From: Strigamia acuminata
Lineage: Eukaryota; Arthropoda; Chilopoda; Geophilomorpha; Linotaeniidae
Assembly (NCBI GenBank): GCA_949358305.1
Contig: OX442316.1
Span: 9,982,001-10,046,000, forward strand
Reading direction: 5' to 3'
Length of the DNA: 64,000 nucleotides
A program made the position numbers and the translations under genes. This document shows positions 1 to 12,600 of the stretch, one piece after another (positions within the stretch are counted from its first letter, which is position 1; every line of letters begins with the position of its first letter). Under the pieces are notes generated by a model. It was given only the letters and a program-made list of their open reading frames with translations. It did not search any database and was not told the DNA's origin.

Positions 1-3000
1 ATGGCTAGAGTTGACATTTCTTCAAGTGGCAGTTTTGCCATCTCCACCGGTGGTTCTAATTCGCTTCCTTCATTCTTTAAGAATTCGATAAGCCCATATA
101 CTTTAGCTCTGAAGTTTTCAGTGATAACAAGAATAGCGGCACTCATTCTGTATGATGGCATTGCTTCGCCTGACATTTCCGCCTGATGTTTGCCAACCAG
201 TAACTTTCCTGTTCCTAAGTTTCGTTTTAGCACGAATAAATTTTCAAGAGACACATATACTGGGACTTATAACTGACCGATAAATTGTTTATTCGCAAAA
301 TGGATATTTCTGGAATCGGAATCATCCCTCCTAATACCCAACCTTTCTTCTTCCTCACGCCAAAGACGGCATAGAACCGTTGGCGCTGTTATATTATTAG
401 GTCCTCTCCATTTCAAAATACACGCAGTGCTATCAGTACTTGAACCTGAACATAAGTCTGTAAGACAGCCCAAAATCAAATCTTGAATGGTGTGATGTGA
501 AGTCTAAAGCGCACAAATGTATCCAGTTAATTCAAAATATGTCGTAAATGAAGAAAAATTTACCAATAAAAGATCTATGATATAGGAAACTCCGTTTTTG
601 CATTTAAATAACTGTTCCATAACTGGAATGCCAATTATGCTCCACCTGTTAATTTGAATTAACGGTAAATAAAATAGATGCAAAAAATTGATTTGTATAT
701 AGTTTACCTGATGCAATTTATAACGGCAGTTAATAACATGTTGTGCCCAGGTAAAGCAATATTTTCTTTGGTGTTTAATATCTTCAAGTATCTGATTATA
801 ATATCTTCACCTTCAGCCCCAATGGATATCTGTTAATAACATTGAATTAGGTAGGCTAATAAAAAAAATGTATAATTCTGTGAGTGTTCGACGGATGCCA
901 CGTGGTCAGGGGAAGGCCACAAGGCACTGACCACAACACACACTATAAAAACTACCTGCAAAATACAAGAGACAGTTATATTATTAGTATAATGGCTTTA
1001 TTGTTGTCTAGGGGATTTTTGGTGTCTCTAGTGCATTTTCCAATGCGTTGGCTGCATGGCAGACCGCGTGTCACAGCAGCCATTGTCCACATGATACACA
1101 TGGTCGGTATTGCTGTTACTGCCACGCAGTTGTAACACTCACGAAGAACGTACGACGGACGCGGTCAACACGAACACTCAGGTTCCGGCGAGCGACAGTC
1201 GCTACGCTAATTGTTTGGGTCGCCCGAGCAGCCAGTTTGGAGAGACGGTTAGAATGCGACCGTTTGCCTTGCTGGTTGCTAGAACAACTCCTTGGGCACC
1301 ACTTCCGGAAGGTCATTTCCGCGGCCCTGTTGGTCAATTCTAGGGCCCGCAGATCCACCAAGTGCATTGCGCTGCAGGTAAGTGGTCAGCGCGCATGGGC
1401 AGCTGGTCACAATGTTTTCAGTTAATTTTTAAACTTACCATTGCTGGTTCACCTCCGGGATCACATAGCCAACCTAATATTAAATAAGCCAAAGTTTGTA
1501 TCTTGACTACATTATCAACGTATGGAGCTTCGTATGGCATATCACACGTATCGTTAACAATTTCTATTGATTAAAGTTCAAAATAATAAGCGTTTAGGGT
1601 TATGTTAAGGAAAATCAAAGTTACTTAGCATGTGTTCGACTGTGTTTAAGTTTATTAGGGATTTAATAACTTCTTCATTGCGCAGTCCTATAATGTTAAC
1701 TAGAATTTGTAAACAAAATCTTAAATATATATCTCTCTCGTAGATGAATCGTCTGGTGGTTAATATATCTGTTAAAATTGATAAGGTTAAATAATTGTAG
1801 ACTATTATTATTATAATAATAAAATAAAATTATAGAAAATTTACTTCTGGAAAAACACCAAACAATTTGACGAATTATTAAAACTTCTGCATTAAAATCT
1901 AAAAAAATCCTTAAAAATTCCGGTCCGTAATAACTCAAAATTTGTAACGCCAAGGTTTGCAGTGTTTTCTTCTGACTTATAAAAAGACTTTGTCGCTCTA
2001 CATTCAAATTCAAAGGGCGCAGGTGAACAAGTAAAGATTCAATCAAATTCTTGGGGTTTAAAAACTAGAAAAAGTAAACAAATAGACTATATGTTACTTA
2101 ATCAAATATTAAAAAGTGATCAATTGGATAAATACATACAGCAGCATAGGCAGCTCTACCGCAAATTAACTTTAAAATGCTTAATAAAAATTCTTTCATC
2201 TCATAATCTTCCCAACTTTCTTCAATTTTTAAATGTTTAATAGGTTCATAATCTTGTTTTACTGAAACAAAATTCAACAGTTACAAGACTTTAACTTCCA
2301 CTTTTTAAGTTATTATAATATTAAACCTTCTGGCAAAGTGGCTAAAATTGATAATTCTTTTATAAACAGTGGCGGCTATAAAAACAAAATACGAGGAATA
2401 ATTTAAAATATTTAAAAACTGTACTACATATCTACTTACCAGAATGTTTTTCTTACAATTGTTTTGATAGGCGATAAGTGTTAGGAATAAAAGCAGAAAG
2501 TCATTTCTATATGGAGTAATAAATGCAATTTTATAAAGGCGACGATACTATTGAATATTTTTACCGTAGTTCTTTAATTTTTTTCCCATTACTTTGAGTA
2601 ATTGTGTCAAAAAACGCATCTCTGAGACACCTTAGATGTAACAAAAAATGAGCAATTAATTTATATTAAGAAGTTTGTTCTGTTGCTATTCAGATTGCTT
2701 AGCAGCAAAACAAGCCATTAGCACTTGTGCCCGCAGTGAATGAAAACATTACTTTATACAGGTTTTCGTAGTCAAAATTTTAGATGTTTCTATCGACCGT
2801 TTCTTAGTCAAATTCCAGAACAGTTCTAATCCCCAAAATCTCACGCGAGTACGTCTATAAAAATATGCAGAATTAAATGAATGCTTATAACTTAGAAAAA
2901 TAGGTACAGATGAACGTCAGGCACTGCATTCATTAATGCACAGGTCACTTCAGCACCATTGTTTAGCAGAATCTTTTCACAATTTTTACCTATAAATGTG

Positions 3001-4081
3001 ACAAATTTTAATTTATACAAATATACTACAGATCCTTACTTGACATTTCAGCTAAGTTATTTAAGATGATGATTATATCTACCACGAAAGTAAATTCAGT
3101 TTCTTTGTCGTTCTTCAATATCTAGTTTCAAATGTTCCGTTGTATTATATTTTTATTTATATACGGTATTTATTTATTTATTTAATCAACAAACTTGAAT
3201 AAGTGAAAAACATAAAGTGCTGTCTTCAAAAGCCGTCACTACAAAAGCATCTGACACAGGTTTTAACCATGATGAATCGCTTCCATCAGGAAAAACCGTA
3301 TATTTGTATTCTAAAAATTTATTACACATTGGAACAAAAAATGAAACAACTAAAAACGTGACTCTACTTCGATCTTTCTTTAACACTTCTGAGAAGGCCA
3401 ACAGAGTTAGAATAAGAGAAGTTTTGAAATTTGGTTCAGATAGTGAATAATAACCTAAACATTTTTTTAAAAAAAAAAAAATATTACAATTTATTGCTTT
3501 TTACATAATTATATACGGAGTACTATTTATTTATTTTATTTATTACCTAGAAGTGATATAAAATTTGAAGTTGCAAGGACGAATTCTATTTCATCACTCT
3601 TACTTTCAGTTCTTAGTATAGTTTCTCCAAATAAATTTAAAATACACGTTATGTGTTGTGCGTATGGATGATGCTCTTTGTATCTTTCAAACAAGGTAGC
3701 TGTAATATTGGTGATTGTGTGCATATCGCGAAGAAACTAGACAAAAAAAATTACTTCAATAAATGAAACATTTGACACTGTAATTTACAAAGTTACGTAC
3801 AAATCCTTCATGAAAATACATCAAAAATTCAACCATCATGTGATCATGTCTTTCAAAATAATTCCTCTGGTGGAAAAAGAAAATTGTTTATTACTTTTGT
3901 TTAGAATTTTAGAATACTTGGTAAGGCTTACGGAAAATCGATCTGAAATTATGTGAAATAATTTTTCAGCTAAACGCCAATTGCCAAAGCAAGTAATGTC
4001 ATCTGGTGAACATGCAAGATTTGAAACTAATTCAAATTCTGATTTATCAGTGGAACAACAACATTTTCCCGATTCAGCCAT
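1..4081 (-). CDS. Cfap69: CFAP69-like ciliary armadillo-type protein (5' part, runs off left edge)
   Basis: CFAP69 is an armadillo-like protein of motile cilia and sperm flagella. I joined 16 phase-consistent minus-strand exons: 3932-4081, 3801-3866, 3547-3736, 3195-3454, 3040-3121, 2908-2989, 2760-2854, 2593-2630, 2440-2547, 2140-2261, 1845-2064, 1439-1563, 708-829, 564-645, 278-503 and 1-214. They encode about 727 residues, and the C-terminus lies outside the window. The start is the ATG at 4081; the codon 12 bases upstream is GTG. The protein is helical and Leu-rich. Identity rests on the distal part: a conserved Trp-Arg-Gly, then LWREEEERLGIRRD, then ITENFRAKVYGL, which fit the C-terminal third of CFAP69 as I remember it. 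Human CFAP69 is about 940 aa, so most of the protein is here. One 38-base exon (2593-2630) is unusually short. The N-terminal half alone would not have identified it. Confidence 0.8.
880..1430. other. GC-rich insertion-like block in a CFAP69-like intron
   Basis: The intron 830-1438 holds about 550 bases that are visibly richer in G+C than the AT-rich sequence on both sides. CACTGACCAC near the left edge and GTGGTCAG near the right edge are inverted copies of one motif. Short open frames exist on both strands, but none resembles a protein I know. An old transposon or LTR relic is likely; a regulatory island is possible. Confidence 0.35.
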
Positions 4082-6634
4082 ACTAACATTCACTCAAATA
4101 AATAGGATACTGCACAATATAAACAAAAGACATCCAAGATGCAGCTACAGCTCACTACGCCATCTATTAGCTGGACCTGAAACTACAAATAAAAGTTGTG
4201 CAATACGGTAACGAAATAATTCTGACAATGCGCGCTTAACTGAAATAAATTGGATCTTGAATTTTTTTTACAAAATATGGCAAAATATGACGCACAAACA
4301 TAAAATAATAAAAAACACGACATTTCCTAAGTTAACATAAAATTATTTCTTGCATACATAACTGTAAATGGTGTAAAAAGTAGCAAAACTTTTGTACTTA
4401 TCTGGATTACTGGTGCAATATGTATAATGATGGCTAATTGCTGCCAAATAACTCGAGCCGAACGAACAAAACATTTTTTCATTCAAGTTGCGGTCGCACA
4501 GCTCAAGTGAGTGAACAGCAAAAACGTTATTAACCAGTTGTAGCTGATAGCAATCATCTTCATACATTGTACGCAAGTCCAGATGCTGCTTGTAGCTGGT
4601 ACTCCCACGCACTGCACGCTAAAGATGAGGAAGTTAGGTATAAACACTTTTTCCTAGGTAAACATAAATGAATACAGCCAAGCTGATGTCACAGATGTAA
4701 ACATTAAAAATATACAAAAAGTTGATAAACAAATAAATAAATAAATAAATATCCATTATTTGGTTTCACACGTATATATGTGCAGGTGCCACGTGGCAAA
4801 AGATACCGTATTTCCAAAGCGATAGAAAATGCCCTTGATAGCAAATTTCGAGCTGTGACGCGTTTGTCTGGTGACACGGGTGAGAGAAGAAATTATGACA
4901 TTTTCCGTGCTGTATTCAATCTTTCCGGTAGCTCAATTTTCTCTTGTTTTGCAAATTAGTAAGGAAATTCAATCACTGACCCATGCAGTTGGGGCCCATC
5001 CAAAGTGCAAAATAAAAAGGGTTCAAAAGTCTTTTCACTTTTAAAATATTTAGAGCAAAATAATATCGTAATATTAAATTTTTCTTAATTAATTATCTAT
5101 AATTGTACGCGCAAATTATTATATTTTTTTAAAAGTTTAAATTAATAACTTATACCGATACCTTAAAATATGGATTCTTCTTTCCTTCTCTTTCCCATGT
5201 AACTTCGATATTTATATTTCTAATGAAACGACTTCTCATTCTCAATGTGGCCCAAAGTCGAGTGCAGATATTGAACTATCTACAGCTTATCAAGAAAAAA
5301 ATTTAGGAAAAAAAATATTATTAAAAAAAAATTAACTCATCCTCCAGCCGGCCTCAATAGAACTCGAATAGAGAAATTTCCCACCTACTTGGCAGCTGTC
5401 TTTATTTAGCCGCTGCTGAGCACAGGTGGGATGGTCGTTTTCATTCCACAATGATCGCTTCAAATTTAATGTAGCATAGGTAACGCTCAATATTATATTC
5501 ATTTGACCTTACTCGTATATTTTTTTCGAAAAAAAAATATATATCATAAAATCTATTTTTAAATAGAAATTATCTTCTAGAATATCACCAATTCCTTACA
5601 ATAAACGCTTGTGAATTTTGCAAAGATTGTGTATACTTATAAGAACTGTAGAGCTTATGCAATGATGGGATGGAGTGATATTCTTACAAAGAAAAAGTCT
5701 GCTTGATATGAATGAATGAAAATGATGAAGGAAACGGAGTTCATAAGGATTTCCTTGCTAGCCTATGAAAACGGGACCAGTTTTATTTCATTTTATATAC
5801 AGACAAAAATAATAAAAGAATACAAAAAGGATTATTTTTTTTAAATTTATTATTTGCATATGTGTACTGTGATTAATCATGCGTCGATGATGACCGAATT
5901 TAGAGCATTTGTGTTTTAGAGTTAGGTTGTAGGAAATAAAAGAGGAGTCCATCATTTATTATAAAGTTGTCAAGTGGTGACAATGATAATAACAACCTTA
6001 TCGACACAGGTGGTTCATTAATTCACTAGTCAAGTTTCCTGGATCTGAACTTTAAATGTGTCTTTTTTTATTTATCTGAGACCTATGTCAAACATCCGCC
6101 CACACTTCAGCTACTATATATAAACACCAGTTTTTTTTTGTAAAGGTTTTTTTATTTAAATAAAATTTAATGAGAACAAATTGCATTTATACGTATATTA
6201 TAATTTTACTCAGCACTTTTTTAAAATAAGTTTTTTTATTAAAGTGTTTATTTTATCAAAATATAAAACATTTTATATAATTTCTTCAAACATTTTTGCA
6301 AGTGTTTGAAACAATCATTTGTATACACAAATTCAGCGAAAATAATAATAGCAATAAACATATATTATTATTACAATTTCTGTACATAATGTTCATATAT
6401 ACAGAAGTATTTATCTATAATTCCTTTGGCACTTAATTCACTCTCTGATGATCATCATTTTTGATCTTCTTTGGTTATTTATTTATTTATTTTTTAAATA
6501 AAAGTTTATTTATTTCAACAATTACTAAATTTTATATTTTTAAAAAATATTTTATATAAGAAAACAGTGGTCTCAGACCATTGATAAAATAATAATAATG
6601 ACTAGCATTTTCAAGAGATATTCTCAAAATCATT
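4082..6634. other. Intergenic region between CFAP69-like 5' end and RECK 3' end
   Basis: About 2.5 kb of AT-rich sequence with homopolymer runs and TTTATT motifs. No exon pair with conserved protein content was found on either strand. The right end should hold the RECK 3' UTR: several TTTATT strings (AATAAA on the minus strand) lie at about 6480-6520. The region near 4100-4800 should hold the CFAP69-like promoter, but no core motif can be defended. Confidence 0.5.
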
Positions 6635-9600
6635 TTAGGGAAGAAGAGTATTCAAACTTCTTCCAAAATAAAATACGAAGCAAGTAAAATAAAACAAATA
6701 ATCAAGTTTACAGTTTTGTAAATAATTGGCAGAACTTGGAGATCCTGGAGTATGAAGAATTTGAGCTGATTTCAGGGGCGATAACAGCACGTCGGTCAAG
6801 AGAAGGGGATTATCGTGCGTTATAAGTGAAGCCAGCTTCTCAGCTTCCGTAGCACACACTTGAGTTTGCAACAAAGTCGGAGAAATGGTAATGGGTACTA
6901 TTAAAACAACCAATGAGCCAGAAATGCTCAAATAAGCGAAGAGATCACATTCTGCACTTTGTACATATCCAACAAGATGCTCCCCAATTTCTCGAACTTC
7001 AATTTGATTAACTAGAGACGAAAGTAAATAATCCGCGTGTTTGTGGCTGTAAAGAACTTGTAAACCTCCGCCTGTAAAATAAAAACAAAGCTCAACAACC
7101 ACTCAGCAGCGAAGCTCAAGGGGCAGCCTATAAACAAAACAAACTGAGGGATTAATTACCGCAAATCGGGCAGCAGGCACCTGGTGGAACCACTTCAATG
7201 CAATTTTTAACTTTTAAAGTTGGGCATTCGACCCCCTTACATCGAGCATCGTTTTTATATCCTACTAAAAATAAACACATTTAAAAATGCAGTTTAATTT
7301 CGATAATTAAAACATTACTGTTATCAGTTCCAATTGCAATACAAGGTCCTTGATAGTCAATGGAAATCCGATCGGCACGTGCAGCACATTCACTGCTGTA
7401 AGTTTCACCATTATGCCCGCATACAATACCAGTGCGTTTGCACTGCGACTAATGAAGTTAAAAAATAAATATTCAGATTACATTCAAACTTAAATGGTAA
7501 AATCTTACTAGACATGGTCCTCGATATGCAATAATAGAGTTATTCTTCAAAAGGTAACAAAGATTGGGGTATTGCTTGTTGTTTATATCACACACTGGAT
7601 GTAATGATTGTAATGCACAGTCGTTATTTACAGGAACTAAAAGTAAAATTTTGTACACATTTTACTGTGTAATAACTAAAATGTTGAAATTCATAACTTA
7701 CTGCATTCATATTGGTGACATGGTTTACGGTTTATACTAAGGCACACCGTTTTCTTTGAAACACATCTGAAAGTAAACGTTTTAAAAATATATTTATACG
7801 AATACCGGGTGTGTTAGGGTCTACAAACCTTTGATATGGCAGACATGGATTTGTTGAGCAAGGATTTAGGGAATTACAAGAACCAAAGTCCATTTGATTT
7901 TCTTGGAGATTAGCGCACCTGTTTTAAATGAACTTAAATGTAATTAACATTTCTTTTGTACTTTGATTTAACAAAGGATTTACTTTGCTAAACAGGCACT
8001 AGCATAGGTTTGACCATTGGCTCCACACATTGGCACATGATGAGCAGCGCAATTACAAGGAAGACCTTAAATATTAAATTTCGAATTTCAAATTGTGTAA
8101 CAACAGTTATAATTTACCTCAGTAATGTACCTGTGGGTGCAGTAAATTGTTTTAATTCACACGCAAATTTAGTGCAAGTAATTTCTCCACTGAAGCAAAT
8201 GCATTTATTGCATCCTGAATCAAAAACCTGTCCGTGTTCTGTCGGTGACATTGTCATTGTATAGTTAATTTATTATTGTACATATTTACATATTGCTCTT
8301 GCATTACTCACCAATCCTTTTGTTTCCATTCCAACAATGTTTATGCTCAATACAGGGTCCATTTAAACATTCTTCAACCTGTAAATTCTCGGAACATTTG
8401 CAAATCTTTTGACAACCAACAGTTATGGACATGAGTGGAATTGAAACTAAAAATCTTTTAGGCACGACCAATAAAGAAATGTCTCCCATTCTACAACCTG
8501 TGTGTGCAAAAATCAAACATTTCTTGTTAGCAAAATAGATTAATTAATATTACATAAACAATTTCTCACCTGGTTCACATTTATAAGGTAAACACACTTG
8601 ACCTGGTGTGCAGTATCTGGTAACTATACAAACTTCACTCACATTGCACGGATTTGGGTGACAAGGATGAGTAACTTGAAGAGCATTTACAGCTTCTGGA
8701 CTTTTGCCTAAAATCACAGAATCATTTTAATGTTATGATAAATCAAACAAAACACAATAAATCATACCCATGTAAGGTTTCAACGATATACAAGTGTCAT
8801 CATCATCAGATGTTGGGGCTAAAACTTCATTACATAAGGTGTCAGCAGATATACCCATTGGAAGTCGGTCGTAATCGAGGCACTTCGTTAATATGGAAAT
8901 GCAGTCAGATCTACAATTATAAACATAAGATTATTTTTAAATAAATTCAATATTTATGTTTATTATAATAAAACTTGCTTGCAAATGGTGGCAGTGGGTC
9001 TGTGTGGGCGGCAAGGTTTCAGCTGCAGTGTGCACGCCACTGCTTTCCACATGTTAGGATCACACCTTGTAATATCAACAACAGGAATTTGCATGTTTGG
9101 CATCGTTATGTATCGACTTTTCCACAATGAAACATCTTTCTGAGCTGCCCTATCTGCTGTTGAAGAACAGCTTTGAAATAATTCCGTTGGTCGATCGTTA
9201 AAATTTGTGCAATAAGTGAGTCCTTCACAGCCCAACTCGCATGGTTCATCAACTGATCAAAATGTATTAGTTTCATCAATAAAAAGTCAATTTTTCATTT
9301 TACCTTCAGCTAAACACGAGCTTAATTCCAATTCATTACTATCTGATTGGCATTGCTTGTCAAAAGCGTCCCAATTGCTTGCCCATTCATTATTAAACGT
9401 CTATAAATTTAAAAATGCCATTAATTAGGAAAACTAGTGAAAATTTAAGCACATCGCTTACTTTAAAACACAATTTCCTGCATGTAACACTGACAGCTTT
9501 TCTGCAGCACTGCAACTTTGCACTGTCCAGTCCCATGCGGTTGATGGATGAAATACTTGTGCTTCGGCTTCTGGGGGAATTAGCATGGCGAAGAAAGCAT

Positions 9601-12600
9601 TGCCACATTTTATCCTATATTTGAAAATTTAGTATTAACTTAGCGCCGATATTAATTTAAAACAATATAAACTAATTACTAGTTTTGCATAATCCGAGGG
9701 AGGTCCACACGCCGCCTCAATAGCATCAACAATGTCTTGATCCGTTTTTTTAGTTCGTAAGGCATGAATACAGGCTTTTGTACAGTGTTCATCGGACGAT
9801 TTATCACAACAATGAAGATCTGACAAAAATAGCTGTTGTTGTAATAATTTTCTAACAATAATTAATTGTTGTTTAATATTAATTATTTCATTGCTGAACA
9901 ACAATAATTCGTTTTTTTTTTTACTAACAATTAATTTCTACACTTTGGTAATTATTACAGTAATACTGCATTAATTTTTTCAAGCCTAAAACAAAAATAT
10001 TCTTACTGCGTTGAGGATTGTTTGAGGGTGTCATTCTTACGTAATCTTGGACACATTTTACCACTTTAGGACTGTGGTAAGAACATGAGTGAGTGACTGC
10101 GTTACGTGTTTTTCCGTTTGGAGTTTGTTTTGAAGCAAAGACATGTTGACACGCCTGATGACACTCGACAGTTTGAGCATTTGAGCAACATTTTTCACCG
10201 ACTAATTACAAAGAAAGTAGAAGAAAAAAAAATCTTTGACTTCTTAATTGTGACTGTTAAGAATTTTGTTTGTTCCAAGAGCTCAAAATACCTTCTAGTT
10301 GCTCGACGCATGAAAAGAAACCAATTTCATCACTGCGCCGGCATTCTTGAAACAGATCACTCTTGACTTGAGCCTAAAATAATAATGACGACATGAAAAA
10401 ATGCTGCTCTAAAAACAGTACAATGACAAAATTTCGATTCTTTAAACCGAGGATGAAAGACATACTTTTAAGCAAGCGTAGCGACATGTTTGGGATTGAG
10501 GTAATTTACAGCATGGACGACCAATCCATTCCTCGCCCTGTTGAATTTCTAATTTAAAAAATAAAAAATAATATAAGCCTATTTTTTTGTGCTTAAAATG
10601 CATACAAAAAAAAACCCATACAGTGAACCTTGTGCACGATTAAAGCATATTTAGTATTATACACTAAAAAAAGTGCTTTTTTTCCTATTCTTTATTTCTA
10701 TAATTTTTAATTGAGTGTTTTTGAAATTAAATTAAGTTTATCTTGTGGTTTTGGGGTTTTCTCTAGACCCTGGCTATCAGTTTTCACGCATCTGAACTTG
10801 CAATTGGGGAGGTTGAAGTTTCTTTAATGGTTGTCACAGCAGCTGTTAAGGGTTCTTAACAAGACATGGCTTCCAAGACACATTCCACTCTAGGGGAAGT
10901 GATAAGAAATTGTAAGCGAAGAACACATCTCGCTTAAATAAACGTTGATAAGGCGAGAAAAAAAAACTGCATGTGTATTCAAACGACCAATTAAGTGATG
11001 TATCATGCAATCATAATTATCAAGCGATAAAGATAAATAAATACAGTGTAAACTAATGTTATGATGGGAAAATGTAACATATGGCCAATTTTGCTTTTTA
11101 TTTTGACTGATCCTCAGTCCTCACTTCAAAAAAAAATATTTATTACAAGAGATAACAAGTACTTACCACTGAGTGATTGATTGAAACATTGCCAGAATTT
11201 TGTCTGAAATAAAAAATTATAATAAAATTATTTTTTTTATTTTTTTATTTTCTAATTTATGATTTTCTAATTTAAATGAGAAACTCAGAAGCTATTTCTG
11301 AGATAATCATAAGTTTCTCTACTGCCAATGGCAACCAACGCTAATGATGTCTGTATGTCAATCAACAAGGAGCCGGTTATCTTTTAAGGGGTGGAGTTAA
11401 CGCTACTGTTCCAGCCCTAGCTGATAAGAAGTGTAAACATAAAATAAAAAATATTAAAATATTTTTTTTAGTCCAATTCATTGTATAAATGGTCACATAA
11501 AGAAGCAAGCGTATGTTTTAGGTCACGTTGACAAGTGACGAGTAAAAACCCCGCTGTGAGCCTATGAAAACAACTTTTTTTAAAATTCCAGCGTTTAGTG
11601 CCGTTGTTTTCATGTTGTTTTCATCGTCACGACCTCTCAAACGATTTATTAGGGGTCCTAAGTAAATAAATTTCTGTGCTCGTGTGTCTGTTTTCAAGCC
11701 TATAAAGGGAAACGCAATATTCTTCCCATTTTCAACTCAAGACAAGCGCAGTTGGAGGTCATTTGAGAAATAGGGCTGAGTCCACTCATTTATTGTCCAG
11801 ATGAGTGACAGCTAATGTCCAATTCGCAGACACGAGGTCTGGTCAAAAGCCTCAACCCAAAGGAAGAAGGAAAAAAAATAATAATTTCACAAATTGGACA
11901 AAGCTGCTCTCTGTGAGTTAAGTATGGTGTGGGTGGATCCAAAAATAAACAGACAAATTGTGTCTAACTTATTTCTTTACGAGCACTTGTCAGAAAAAGG
12001 GAAAGTGGCTTCGCGTCTATTGAACTGCGTTGATTCTGAATAGAAAAACACACTCATTCGTCTGTTTTATTATGGCTATCTACATCTTGAAAGTCCTGAC
12101 GACAATTTCTCACATTTATTTTACGATGTTGAATGAAAACTACCACCTCATGATAAATGTATCGTTTGGATAACCCACAGCCAGCCGGCGCCACACGCTG
12201 TGATGGCCTCTTGGGGGTCAACTGACCTTTTATCCCTTTTATTCATTACACCCTCAGCTTTTGTTTTTAATAGAAAAATATATATATTTTTTTAATGAGT
12301 GGTCACAATTGGTTTCCAGTTGTAAATGTTTTTCCACTTTTGAAGCCAAAATTTCATGTAAATTGTATCAAAGCAATTTTTAATTCGTTTAAATCAATAG
12401 ATGTTATTACGCATTATTTTGCAATTGATGTAAATCATTGGGGTTTTCTTTGTCGTCCCCCTGTCATACAATCCATGGCCAAAAGTTCACACACATTCTT
12501 TTCGGAGAAAACTGCATGTTTATGCATGAAGGCAATTAATATTATTCAAACAACCGTCTCAATAAATAAAACACAAACTTATAAATATCGTCTACAACAA

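Noticed and set aside
1048-1425. 125-codon plus-strand frame in the GC-rich intronic block
   Set aside because: Overlapping frames on both strands are equally open, which is a by-product of higher G+C. No protein family was recognised.
4343-4612. 89-codon minus-strand frame upstream of the CFAP69-like start
   Set aside because: No recognisable motif, no splice link in phase with the downstream exons, and a single open frame of this length is expected by chance.
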